This document shows positions 36,172 to 44,511 of a DNA stretch of 64,000 nucleotides, piece after piece (within the stretch, counting starts at the first letter, position 1; every line of letters begins with the position of its first letter). A program made the translations under genes and the position numbers. The notes beneath the pieces were generated by a model. It was given only the letters and a program-made list of their open reading frames with translations. It was not told the origin of the DNA and did no database searches. The stretch is from Aurantimonas sp. HBX-1 (GTDB lineage: Bacteria > Pseudomonadota > Alphaproteobacteria > Rhizobiales > Rhizobiaceae): contig NZ_CP090066.1 in the NCBI RefSeq assembly GCF_021391535.1, positions 3,609,501 through 3,673,500 of the forward strand, in the 5' to 3' direction.

Positions 36172-36989
36172 TTGTTCGTGGTGATGTCGGTGGTCTGGCC
36201 GTAGCGGATGACCTTGATCTTCCCGTTGGCGGCGCTCTCCTGGGCAAGCAGGAAGGCGGCGTAGCCGGGCGAGCCGGGAAGCGAATCCGCCAGCGAGCGC
36301 AGCGACAGCACGAGGCGGTCGGCCATCTGCTGGGCGGCGGTCAGCGCCTCGGCCTGGTCGGGATCGACCTCGAGTGTGGCGGTGGAGCCGACGACCACCT
36401 TCTGGCCGTCCTGCTCCTCGATGGTCTGGTCGATGGCGAGCACCCGCAGGTTGCGCAGCACCGTCTCGGTGACGAACTGGTCGGCCTCGCCATTGGTGCT
36501 CGGCTTGCGGCGGGTCATGATGACGTCGACATGGTCGTTGGGCAGCACGAAGCCGCCGGCCGAGGTCTCGGCGGCGATCTGGATCGCCAGGGCGCGCTTG
36601 CCGGCGGGAAGGATCGCCGACATGAAACCCTGGTCGGTGCGGATCAGCTTGGCCTCGCGGACCGGTTCCCCGGCGAAGAAGGACTGCCGGGCGATGGAGC
36701 CCTTCAGTTCCTCGATGGCCTCCGGCCGGTCACGCTTCAGGATAAGCGTCGGCCCGACGCCGTCCTCCGGCCATTTCTGCCAGGACAGTGCGCCGTCGAC
36801 GGGGGTGCCCATCGCCAGGTCGGTGGTTGTGGCGAGAACGTCGACGAGCTTGATCGGCGGCTCGGCCGGCTCGGCGGTGATGATCACCGGCTCGACCGGG
36901 GCCGGCTGCGAGAGGTTGAGGGCGAGGATGCCGGCGCCGGCGGCGGCGACGAGAGCGACGGCGATCACCGCGAGACGCGCAAGTTTCAT
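36168..36989 (-). CDS. cpaB: CpaB/RcpC pilus assembly protein
   Basis: A 273-residue periplasmic protein with an N-terminal membrane anchor (L-A-V-I-A-V-A-L-V-A-A-A-G) followed by an SAF domain and the G-K-R-A-L-A-I and N-D-H-V-D-V-I-M-T-R motifs of the CpaB family. The frame extends six codons upstream, but the ATG at 36987-36989 has a GGAGG box four bases before it. About 120 bases separate it from cpaA, and a GTTAACCAT element lies there. Confidence 0.92.
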   Translation of the reverse strand: MKLARLAVIAVALVAAAGAGILALNLSQPAPVEPVIITAEPAEPPIKLVDVLATTTDLAMGTPVDGALSWQKWPEDGVGPTLILKRDRPEAIEELKGSIARQSFFAGEPVREAKLIRTDQGFMSAILPAGKRALAIQIAAETSAGGFVLPNDHVDVIMTRRKPSTNGEADQFVTETVLRNLRVLAIDQTIEEQDGQKVVVGSTATLEVDPDQAEALTAAQQMADRLVLSLRSLADSLPGSPGYAAFLLAQESAANGKIKVIRYGQTTDITTNK

Positions 36990-37112
36990 CCGACCGACCT
37001 CCGCCAACAGTGCCGCAGGGAACGCAGCTCGTTGACGACGGTTATCGCCGGGAAACTCTCAATGTATGGTTAACGAAACCTGTAAAGCCCGCCTGGGACG
37101 ACGGATAAGTGT

Positions 37113-37634
37113 TCAGAAGGCCCCGCTGGCCAGGCCGGCAGCGGCATGGTCCATCCATATGCTGTCGGAGAAGACGACAAGGCCTGCGGCACCCAGCGCG
37201 ATACCGTAGGGAATGCCGGTGTCGCGGTCCAGCAGGCGATCGACAAAGCCAATGCCGGTCACCGGGGCAAGGCTGGCGCGGGAAAGCAGGATCGCCAAGG
37301 TGAGAACGCCGCCGAAGACCGCGCCGAACAGCATATACTCGAACACTGCCGGCGTCGGGCCGAACCACAGGGCGGTCGCGGCCAGCAGTTTGGCATCACC
37401 ACCTCCCATCCAGCCTGCGGCGAACATGCCGAAGGTGACCGCGAGGCAGGCAAAAGCCACGGCGAAATGCAGGCCGATCATGCCGGCGGGCAGGCCAACG
37501 AGCAGAGCAGCCGGGGGAAAGGCGACGACAAGAGCAACGGAGACACGGTTGGCGATTGTCATCGAGACGAGATCGCTCATGGCCGCATAAACCATGGCAA
37601 AGGGAAAGAGAAGGATCAGCAGAGCTGCGAGCAT
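37113..37634 (-). CDS. cpaA: CpaA/TadV prepilin peptidase
   Basis: A 173-residue A24-family membrane aspartyl protease that removes the Flp leader. Catalytic aspartates are Asp21 (S-D-L-V-S-M-T-I) and Asp80 (G-G-G-D-A-K-L-L). It consists of about five membrane helices and has no methylase domain, as expected for the Tad branch. Separated from the pilin gene by 120 bases with a strong stem-loop. Confidence 0.93.
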   Translation of the reverse strand: MLAALLILLFPFAMVYAAMSDLVSMTIANRVSVALVVAFPPAALLVGLPAGMIGLHFAVAFACLAVTFGMFAAGWMGGGDAKLLAATALWFGPTPAVFEYMLFGAVFGGVLTLAILLSRASLAPVTGIGFVDRLLDRDTGIPYGIALGAAGLVVFSDSIWMDHAAAGLASGAF

Positions 37635-37660
37635 GGTCCGGGTCCTTCCCGCAACACGGC

Positions 37661-37694
37661 ATCAGAATGGCGGACATTTGCCCGCCATTCCGAT
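37661..37694 (-). terminator. stem-loop between the pilin gene and cpaA (attenuator or processing site)
   Basis: GAATGGCGG (37665-37673) and CCGCCATTC (37682-37690) pair perfectly around eight bases; with one mismatch the stem extends to 13 pairs (37661-37694). There is no T run in the direction of transcription. Stem-loops behind a pilin gene usually protect the abundant pilin mRNA and lower read-through into the assembly genes; that role is inferred. Confidence 0.55.
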
Positions 37695-37754
37695 GCGATA
37701 GGCATTCTGCCGGAGACCGTGCGGCCGAGGCCGGTGGCCCCAGTCGGCAGGATC

Positions 37755-37928
37755 TTACTTCTTCGGCTGCATGGTCGAGCCGATTTCGTCGAAGGCAGTG
37801 GACATCTGGGGCGTCAGGGCACCGAAGATGGCGATGAGCGCGGTAGCCATCAGGCCGGCGATCAGGGCGTATTCGATGGCCGTGGCGCCGGATTCGTCTT
37901 TGGCGAAGCGAACGAAAAGCTTGGACAT
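37755..37928 (-). CDS. flp: Flp-type IVb pilin
   Basis: A 57-residue pilin precursor. Leader M-S-K-L-F-V-R-F-A-K-D-E-S-G is cut after Gly14 by CpaA, giving A-T-A-I-E-Y with the required Glu5, then a ~22-residue hydrophobic helix. It is the major subunit of the pilus built by the genes that follow leftward. AAGGAG box six bases before the ATG. The frame is open ten codons upstream but the pilin family starts here. Confidence 0.95.
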   Translation of the reverse strand: MSKLFVRFAKDESGATAIEYALIAGLMATALIAIFGALTPQMSTAFDEIGSTMQPKK

Positions 37929-38155
37929 GGGAACTCCTTGAAAACCCGTTTTCAGCACTCCCGTCGACTGTTTTCGTCGATCGGATGGTTCACTGTACCG
38001 ACAGCCCGTTGCGAACGACTTAAGCGACTTGGTTGAATTTGCGTTACATTGAAGGCTTCGTTTGTCGGGTTCATTTGAAGCGATGCTTCGTTAATCGGCC
38101 GTTTACGGCGGACAACTATGACTGTTGCAACCGCCCTCGCATGCAGGCCTGCCCG

Positions 38156-38629
38156 ATGACGACATCCCCCTGCCGGATCCGGCTCCTTCTCGTGCTGGCC
38201 GCCCTCACCCTCGCGGCCGGCGGCGCCCGCGCCGCGGACACCGGCGACGTTCTCGGTGTCGCCGTCGACCACGCGCGCATCCTCGAGATCGACCGCCCGG
38301 CCGCCACGGTGATCGTCGGCAACCCGGCGATCGTCGACATCGAGGTGCTGAGTTCGGAGCGGCTGGTCCTCACCGGCAAGAGCTATGGCATCACCAACGT
38401 CGTGATCCTCGACGCCGGCGGGCAGACGATCCTCGACGAGCAGGTCGCCGTGCAGAGCTTCGAGGCCAGCACCGTGCGGGTCTATCGCCAGGCCAACCGC
38501 ATCACCTATGCCTGCGCCCCCAAATGCGAGCCGACGGTGACCATCGGCGACAATCCCGACAGCTTCATGCAGGCGACGCAGCAATATGCGACGCGCCAGC
38601 AGATGGCCGCCGACGCCGCCAAGCGCTGA
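38156..38629 (+). CDS. pilus assembly protein with secretin N-domain (RHIN/CpaC N-terminal like)
   Basis: A 157-residue exported protein. Signal peptide (L-L-L-V-L-A-A-L-T-L-A-A-G-G-A-R-A-A) followed by one domain matching the N domain of CpaC: I-L-E-I-D-R-P-A-A-T-V-I-V-G-N-P, then G-K-S-Y-G-I-T-N-V-V-I-L-D. Only the N domain is present; no pore domain. Two cysteines (C-A-P-K-C) could form a disulphide. Divergent from the pilin gene, so it is probably a pilus accessory. Start could also be the ATG at 38141. Confidence 0.75.
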   Translation: MTTSPCRIRLLLVLAALTLAAGGARAADTGDVLGVAVDHARILEIDRPAATVIVGNPAIVDIEVLSSERLVLTGKSYGITNVVILDAGGQTILDEQVAVQSFEASTVRVYRQANRITYACAPKCEPTVTIGDNPDSFMQATQQYATRQQMAADAAKR

Positions 38630-38771
38630 CCCGCGCCGGCCGGGCGGCCGCGCGTCGCTGCACGTGATCCGTGAAATCCGCCCGCCGGCACCTATCTTCC
38701 GGCAAGCAACGCCGCCCGCCGGCCGCTGATCGCGGCGTCGGGACAGGCAGCGTATCGGCAGGGAGACGGCT

Positions 38772-39968
38772 TTGGGTCGGGCAATACTGATCGTGCTTGA
38801 TTCCGTCGGAATCGGCGGGGCGCGGGACGCCGAGGCGTTCGGCGACGCCGGCGCCGACACGTTCGGCCATGTCCTCGCGGCGGCAGAGGCCGGCAAGGCC
38901 GACCGCCCCGGCCTGCGCCACGGCCCGCTCGCCCTGCCGAACCTTCGCCGCCTCGGCCTGTTGCGCGCTGCCGGACAGCAAGATGCCGGCCCCGCGGCCG
39001 CCGGACGCTACGGCTCTGCCGGCGAGGTCTCGCGTGGCAAGGACACGCCGTCCGGCCACTGGGAGATCGCCGGGGTGCCGGTGCTGTTCGACTGGGGCTA
39101 TTTCCCGCGCACCGTCCCGACCTTCCCCGCCTCGCTGATCCAGCAGATCGTCGACGACAGCGCCATTCCCGGCATCCTCGGCGACCGGCATGCCTCCGGC
39201 ACCGAGATCATCGCGGAACTCGGCGAGGCGAGCGTCGCCTCCGGCAAGCCGATCTTCTACACCTCCTCAGACAGCGTCCTGCAGATCGCCGCCCACGAGA
39301 CGCATTTCGGGCTGGAGCGCCTCTACGATCTCTGCGCCGTCGCCCGCCGGCACGTCGATCCGCTGAATATCGGCCGGGTCATCGCCCGGCCGTTCACCGG
39401 CGAGGACGCGTCGAGCTTCCGGCGCACGGCCAATCGCCGCGACTATTCGGTGCCGCCGCCGGAGCCGACCGTGCTCGATCGCGCCCTGGCCGCCGGCCGC
39501 CGGGTGATCGCCATCGGCAAGATCGGCGACATCTTCGCCGGCAAGGGCATCAGCGAGGTGCGCAAGGGCGACGGCAACATGGCGCTGTTCGACGCGCTGC
39601 TCGGCGCGGTGGACGAAGCGGCCGACGGCGACCTGGCGTTCGCCAATTTCGTCGATTTCGACATGCTCTATGGCCACCGACGCGACGTCCCCGGCTACGC
39701 GGCGGCGCTCGAGGCATTCGATGCGCGGCTGCCGGAACTGGAAGCGCGGTTGCGGCCCGGGGACCTTGCGATCATCACCGCCGATCACGGCTGCGACCCG
39801 ACCTGGACGGGCAGCGACCACACGCGCGAGAACGTGCCGGTGCTGGTCTTCGGGCCCGACGTTTCCCCCGGCCCGCTCGGCCACCGCGAGACCTTCGCCG
39901 ATATCGGCGAGAGCGTCGCGGCGCATCTGAAGCTGCCCGGCGGCCGGCACGGCGCGAGCTTCCTGTGA
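38772..39968 (+). CDS. deoB: phosphopentomutase
   Basis: A 398-residue dimanganese enzyme interconverting (deoxy)ribose 1- and 5-phosphates. The N terminus R-A-I-L-I-V-L-D-S-V-G-I-G and the metal-binding stretches D-T-F-G-H, S-G-H-W-E and T-A-D-H-G-C-D-P-T (alkaline-phosphatase fold) are intact. The start is a TTG with a GGGAG box seven bases upstream. First gene of deoB-add-upp. Confidence 0.95.
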   Translation: MGRAILIVLDSVGIGGARDAEAFGDAGADTFGHVLAAAEAGKADRPGLRHGPLALPNLRRLGLLRAAGQQDAGPAAAGRYGSAGEVSRGKDTPSGHWEIAGVPVLFDWGYFPRTVPTFPASLIQQIVDDSAIPGILGDRHASGTEIIAELGEASVASGKPIFYTSSDSVLQIAAHETHFGLERLYDLCAVARRHVDPLNIGRVIARPFTGEDASSFRRTANRRDYSVPPPEPTVLDRALAAGRRVIAIGKIGDIFAGKGISEVRKGDGNMALFDALLGAVDEAADGDLAFANFVDFDMLYGHRRDVPGYAAALEAFDARLPELEARLRPGDLAIITADHGCDPTWTGSDHTRENVPVLVFGPDVSPGPLGHRETFADIGESVAAHLKLPGGRHGASFL

Positions 39969-41011
39969 ACGAGGCGCCTTCGCCGGCCGTCGCCCGCGCA
40001 AGGCGCGGCGGCGCGCTCCCGATGGCGGAACTGCACTGCCATATCGAGGGCGCCGCGCATCCCGATCTCGTGGAGGCCCATGCGGCGCGCCACGGCATCG
40101 ACGTCAGCGCCATCATCCACAACGGCCACTATGTCTGGCACGATTTCACCAGCTTCCTCGCCGCCTACGACCTTGCCTCCAGCGTCTTCCGCACCGAGGC
40201 GGACTACGCCGACCTTGCCGCCGACCATCTCGGCCGGCTCGCCGCGGCGGGAACGATCTATGCCGAGTTCTTCATCTCGCCCGACCATGCGCGCGAGGCG
40301 GGGCTGTCTCCCGAGGCCTATGTCGCCGGCCTGTCGCGCGGCATCGCGCAGGCGCGCCACGACCACGACATCGAGGCGCGGATGATCGTCGTCGGGGTGC
40401 GCCATCTCGGGGCCGAGGCGGTGGAGCGGGCGGCACGCTTCGCCGCGCGGCCGGGCCAGCCGCTGGTGACCGGCTTCGGGCTGGCGGGCGACGAGCGGAT
40501 CGGCGCGCCCGCCGACTTCGCCCGCGCCTTCGCCATCGCCCGCGACGCCGGGCTCGGGCTCACCGCCCATGCCGGCGAACTCTGCGGGGCCGAGAGTGTG
40601 CGGGCGACGCTCGATGCGCTGAAGCCCTCGCGCATCGGCCACGGCGTGCGCACCGCCGAGGACCCCGACCTCGTCCGGCGCATCGTCGCCGAGGGCATCG
40701 TGCTGGAAGTCTGCCCGGGCTCCAACCTCGCGCTCGGCCTCTATCCGGACGCCGCCGCGCATCCGCTGAAGCAGCTGGTGGCAACCGGCGCGCGGGTGAC
40801 GCTGAATTCCGACGACCCGCCCTTCTTCCGGACCAGCCTTGCCGACGAATACGCCTTTGCCGCGCAAGCCGGGATCGACGCCGGCACCCGCCTCGGCTTC
40901 ACCCGGCAGGCGGTCGAGGCGGCCTTCGTCGACGAGGCGACGCGGCGGCGCCTGCAGGATCGTCTCGGCCTCGTGGCGATCGCACTTGGCGCGCCTTCGG
41001 CGGGCGGTTAA
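39965..41011 (+). CDS. add: adenosine deaminase
   Basis: A 348-residue zinc enzyme converting (deoxy)adenosine to (deoxy)inosine. Zinc ligands: H-C-H in E-L-H-C-H-I-E-G, His in H-A-G-E, and D-D in N-S-D-D-P-P; the H-G-V-R segment carries another active-site His. GTG start overlaps the deoB stop by four bases. Its product feeds the purine nucleoside phosphorylase encoded nearby on the other strand. Confidence 0.92.
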   Translation: MNEAPSPAVARARRGGALPMAELHCHIEGAAHPDLVEAHAARHGIDVSAIIHNGHYVWHDFTSFLAAYDLASSVFRTEADYADLAADHLGRLAAAGTIYAEFFISPDHAREAGLSPEAYVAGLSRGIAQARHDHDIEARMIVVGVRHLGAEAVERAARFAARPGQPLVTGFGLAGDERIGAPADFARAFAIARDAGLGLTAHAGELCGAESVRATLDALKPSRIGHGVRTAEDPDLVRRIVAEGIVLEVCPGSNLALGLYPDAAAHPLKQLVATGARVTLNSDDPPFFRTSLADEYAFAAQAGIDAGTRLGFTRQAVEAAFVDEATRRRLQDRLGLVAIALGAPSAGG

Positions 41012-41047
41012 GCAGGAAGCCGAACCGCAGCCAGAAAGCGAGGCCTC

Positions 41048-41677
41048 ATGGACGGCGTCACCGTCATCGACCACCCGCTGGTCCAGCACAAGCTCACGCT
41101 GATGCGCAACAAGGAGACCTCGACGGCGAGCTTTCGCCGGCTGCTCCGGGAAATCTCGACGCTGCTCTGCTACGAGGTCACGCGCAATCTCGACCTGACG
41201 ATGATCCGCATCGAGACGCCGCTCGAGCCGATGGATTCGCCGGTGCTCGAGGGCAAGAAGCTGGTCTTCGCCTCGATCCTGCGCGCCGGCAACGGTCTCC
41301 TGGAAGGCATGCTCGACCTGGTGCCGGCGGCGCGCGTCGCGCATATCGGCCTCTACCGCGACCACGCGACGCTGCAGCCGGTCGAATACTATTTCAAGGC
41401 GCCCGAGGACCTCGCCAACCGCCTGGTCATCGTCGTCGACCCGATGCTGGCGACCGCGAACTCAGCCATCGCCGCGATGGACAAGCTGAAGCAGCGTGGC
41501 GCGAAGAACATCCGCTTCCTCTGCCTGCTGGCCGCGCCGGAGGGCATCGAGCGGTTCCGGACCGCGCATCCGGACATTCCCGTCTTCACCGCCGCGATCG
41601 ACAGCCATCTCAACGAGAAAGGCTACATCGTCCCCGGCCTCGGCGATGCCGGCGACCGGATGTACGGGACGAAATAG
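41048..41677 (+). CDS. upp: uracil phosphoribosyltransferase
   Basis: A 209-residue enzyme making UMP from uracil and PRPP. The uracil-binding C terminus G-Y-I-V-P-G-L-G-D-A-G-D-R and the GTP-region R-A-G-N-G-L are standard. The PRPP loop reads V-D-P-M-L-A-T-A-N-S-A instead of the common A-T-G-G-S-A or A-T-G-N-S-A. It follows add by 36 bases and salvages uracil released by deoA or iunH. Confidence 0.95.
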   Translation: MDGVTVIDHPLVQHKLTLMRNKETSTASFRRLLREISTLLCYEVTRNLDLTMIRIETPLEPMDSPVLEGKKLVFASILRAGNGLLEGMLDLVPAARVAHIGLYRDHATLQPVEYYFKAPEDLANRLVIVVDPMLATANSAIAAMDKLKQRGAKNIRFLCLLAAPEGIERFRTAHPDIPVFTAAIDSHLNEKGYIVPGLGDAGDRMYGTK

Positions 41678-41685
41678 CGCTGGCA

Positions 41686-41706
41686 GCGGCCGGGATTTCC
41701 GGCCGC
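41686..41706 (+). terminator. hairpin terminator of deoB-add-upp
   Basis: GCGGCCGG - GATTT - CCGGCCGC, a perfect eight-base stem eight bases after the upp stop, followed by CCTTAACCTTTC. The T content after the stem is weak but position and strength fit a terminator. Confidence 0.65.
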
Positions 41707-41826
41707 CCTTAACCTTTCGGCAACCCCCGCGGCAGAATCCGGGCGGGGCAGACGCCGCCCTTGCCGAAACCTTAAGCCCGACGTCGGAGCCTGCCTGCCA
41801 ACCCGCAATCGCGCAGGCCGGCCGCC

Positions 41827-42354
41827 ATGTCGAAATTCGTCCTGATCCTTGTCGTCTCGTCCCTCGTCGGGCTTGCGGCCCCGTCGGTGTTCGAGCGCTA
41901 CCGGGCGCAGATGCTGTCCGGCCAGGTCGAGACGCTGGATCCCGCGCCGACGCTCCAGGATGCGGCCGTAGCCTCTCCGGTCCCCGGCCGGGTGGCCCGG
42001 CTGACCGCCGACCGCGAAGGGCATTTCCGCGCGGACGTCCGGATGAACGGGCGGCCGGTACCGGTGCTCGTCGACACCGGCGCGACGCTGGTCGCCATCG
42101 ACGAGGCGACCGCCAGGCGCCTCGGCATCGTCCTGAGGCCCGCCGACTGGCGCCACAGCGTGCAGACCGCCAACGGCACCGCCCCTGCCGCCGTCGCCCG
42201 GCTCGACCGGGTCGAGCTCGGGCCCCTCGCCGTCCGCAATGTCGACGTGATGATCATGCGCGACGGCAATCTGCCAACCGCGCTGCTCGGCATGAGCTTC
42301 CTCAACCGCCTGCGCTTCGAGAGCGACGGCAGCCAGCTGACGCTTCGCCAGTGA
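41827..42354 (+). CDS. TIGR02281-type clan AA aspartic protease (retropepsin-like)
   Basis: A 175-residue membrane-anchored protein. Residues 3-20 form a membrane segment; the retropepsin-like fold has the single catalytic motif V-L-V-D-T-G-A-T-L-V and the second psi-loop L-L-G-M-S-F-L-N-R. Such proteins act as dimers in the periplasm or membrane; the substrate is unknown. Stands alone between the two nucleoside gene groups, unrelated to them by sequence. Confidence 0.82.
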   Translation: MSKFVLILVVSSLVGLAAPSVFERYRAQMLSGQVETLDPAPTLQDAAVASPVPGRVARLTADREGHFRADVRMNGRPVPVLVDTGATLVAIDEATARRLGIVLRPADWRHSVQTANGTAPAAVARLDRVELGPLAVRNVDVMIMRDGNLPTALLGMSFLNRLRFESDGSQLTLRQ

Positions 42355-42379
42355 CGGCGGCTGCCGGCTCGGCCGACGC

Positions 42380-43693
42380 TCAGCCGATCCGCTCGATCAC
42401 CGCCGCGGCCGGTTCGCGGGCGGGCATGTCCACCAGCCCATAGGCCGACCGGACGGTCGCCGCGGCTTGCGCCAGTGATGCCTCGTCGCGGGCGTGGATG
42501 CGGGCGAGCGTCTCGCCGCGCGCTAGGTGCCGGCCGATCGGCGCGAGATCGCTCAGGCCCACCGCGTGGTCCACCGCGTCCTGCGGCCGCGTCCGCCCGC
42601 CGCCGAGTTCGACGACGGCAAGCCCAAGGCGCCGGGTTTCGACGCTGGCGACGGTGCCGTCCCGCTCGGCCGTCACGTCGCGGACCAGCGACGCCTGCGG
42701 CAGGTGCGCGTCGACCCGCTCGACGAAATCCGCCGGGCCGCCCAGCGCCGCCACCATCCGGCCGAAGCGTTCCGCGGCGCGCCCGTCCTCCAGCGCCGCC
42801 ATCGCCATGCGTTGGCCGTCGGCGAGCGTCGCCGCGAACCCGGCGAGCACCAGCATCTCGGCCGCGAGCGCGAGCGTCACCGCCTGCAGCGCCGGGTCGC
42901 GCTGCGCGCCGGTGAGGAAACGGACGGCGTTGCGGACCTCGACGGCATTGCCGGCCGCCGACGCCAGCGCCTCGTCCATCCGCGTGATCAGCGCGGTGGT
43001 GCGGAGACCTGCGCCATTTGCCACGCCGACCAGGCTCGCCGCCAGGGACCTTGCATCCTCCGGGCGCGGCATGAAGGCGCCGGAGCCGGTCTTGACGTCG
43101 AGGACGAGGCCCTGAAGCCCCGCCGCGAGCTTTTTCGACAGGATCGAGGCGGTGATCAGCGGGATCGACTCCACCGTCGCCGTGACGTCGCGGATGGCAT
43201 AGAACCGCGCGTCCGCCGGGGCGAGACGGGCGGTCTGGCCGATGATCGCGCAGCCGATGTCCCGCACCGTCCGGCGGAAGGTCGCGTTGTCCGGCGCCAC
43301 GCTGTAGCCGGGGATCGACTCCAGCTTGTCGAGCGTGCCGCCGGTATGGCCGAGCCCGCGGCCGGAGATCATCGGCACGGCGGCGCCGCAGGCCGCGACG
43401 ATCGGCGCTAGCATCAGCGAGACGTTGTCGCCGACGCCGCCGGTGGAGTGCTTGTCGACCACCGGCCGGTCGAGGTCCGACCAGTCGAGCACATCGCCGG
43501 AATCGCGCATCGCCTCGGTCAGCGCCACGGTCTCGGCGGTTTCCATGCCCCGGAAGAACACCGCCATGGCGAAGGCCGCCACCTGGCCCTCGGTGACCCG
43601 CTCGCCGGCGAAACCGGCGATGAATGCCTTGATGTCGGCGGCGTCCAGCGTCCCGCCATCGCGCTTGGCGCGGATCACCTCCTGCGGCAGCAT
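42380..43693 (-). CDS. deoA: thymidine phosphorylase
   Basis: A 437-residue enzyme splitting thymidine or deoxyuridine to base and deoxyribose 1-phosphate. The N-terminal helical domain and the phosphate-binding V-D-K-H-S-T-G-G-V-G-D motif are clear, as are S-G-R-G-L-G-H-T-G-G and the D-V-K-T-G-S-G-A-F-M segment. The ATG overlaps the deoC stop by one base (TGATG), with an in-frame TTG just before it. Last gene of the leftward nucleoside operon. Confidence 0.94.
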   Translation of the reverse strand: MLPQEVIRAKRDGGTLDAADIKAFIAGFAGERVTEGQVAAFAMAVFFRGMETAETVALTEAMRDSGDVLDWSDLDRPVVDKHSTGGVGDNVSLMLAPIVAACGAAVPMISGRGLGHTGGTLDKLESIPGYSVAPDNATFRRTVRDIGCAIIGQTARLAPADARFYAIRDVTATVESIPLITASILSKKLAAGLQGLVLDVKTGSGAFMPRPEDARSLAASLVGVANGAGLRTTALITRMDEALASAAGNAVEVRNAVRFLTGAQRDPALQAVTLALAAEMLVLAGFAATLADGQRMAMAALEDGRAAERFGRMVAALGGPADFVERVDAHLPQASLVRDVTAERDGTVASVETRRLGLAVVELGGGRTRPQDAVDHAVGLSDLAPIGRHLARGETLARIHARDEASLAQAAATVRSAYGLVDMPAREPAAAVIERIG

Positions 43694-44451
43694 CAATAGG
43701 TGGCCTTGTGGGTGGCGCGGGCGGTGCCGCCGGCGACCGCCAGGAGATCGCCGAGCACAGAGGAGGCGCCGATGCGGAAGCGCGCCGGGCCGGCCCAGCC
43801 GGCGCCGCAGACGCTTTCCGCCAGTTCGCGGTAGGACCGGGCCTCCTCGAAGGAGCGTATGCCGCCCGAGGCCTTGAAGCCGACCGTGCCGCCATCGGCG
43901 GCGATCGCCTCCAGCATGATCCTCGCCGCGTCGAGGCTGGCGTGGCGGGCGGTCTTGCCGGTCGAGGTCTTGAGGAAGTCGGCGCCGCCCGCCAGCGCTT
44001 CCCGCGCGGCCTGCGCGATCAGCTCCGGCGTCTCCAGTTCCCCGGTCTCGAGGATCGCCTTCAGTAGCTTCGGCCCGGCCGCCTGTTTCACCGCCCGGAC
44101 CTGGCGTTCGACATGGCCCGGTGCGTCCGCCAGCAGGCGATAGTCGATCACCATGTCGATCTCGTCGGCACCGGCCGCCAGCGCCGATGCGGCATCACGT
44201 GCGGTCTGTTCCGGGTCGTCGGAGCCGTGCGGAAAATTCACCACCGTGGCGATGCGCAACTGCGGGGCCGTCGATCGCGCCAGCGCGACGAAGCGCGACC
44301 AGATGCAGATCGCCGCGACGCGTCCCTGCGGCGTCTCGGCGCGCTTGCAGAGGGCGGCGACGTCGGCCTCGGTGCAGTCGTCGTTGAGGTTGGTCAGGTC
44401 GAGGCAGGCGATCAGGGCGCGCGCCGCATCGGCTTCGGAATGGTCGGTCAT
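43693..44451 (-). CDS. deoC: deoxyribose-phosphate aldolase
   Basis: A 252-residue class I aldolase cleaving deoxyribose 5-phosphate to glyceraldehyde 3-phosphate and acetaldehyde. The Schiff-base lysine is in D-F-L-K-T-S-T-G-K and the second catalytic lysine in V-G-F-K-A-S-G-G-I-R. Length and motifs match the longer DeoC branch. Lies 60 bases after punA and overlaps deoA. Confidence 0.95.
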   Translation of the reverse strand: MTDHSEADAARALIACLDLTNLNDDCTEADVAALCKRAETPQGRVAAICIWSRFVALARSTAPQLRIATVVNFPHGSDDPEQTARDAASALAAGADEIDMVIDYRLLADAPGHVERQVRAVKQAAGPKLLKAILETGELETPELIAQAAREALAGGADFLKTSTGKTARHASLDAARIMLEAIAADGGTVGFKASGGIRSFEEARSYRELAESVCGAGWAGPARFRIGASSVLGDLLAVAGGTARATHKATY

Positions 44452-44511
44452 CGTCAGGCTCTCTCAGAATTCCGGCGGGCCCGACTACGGGCAGGGATCA
44501 CGGTGAATGCC

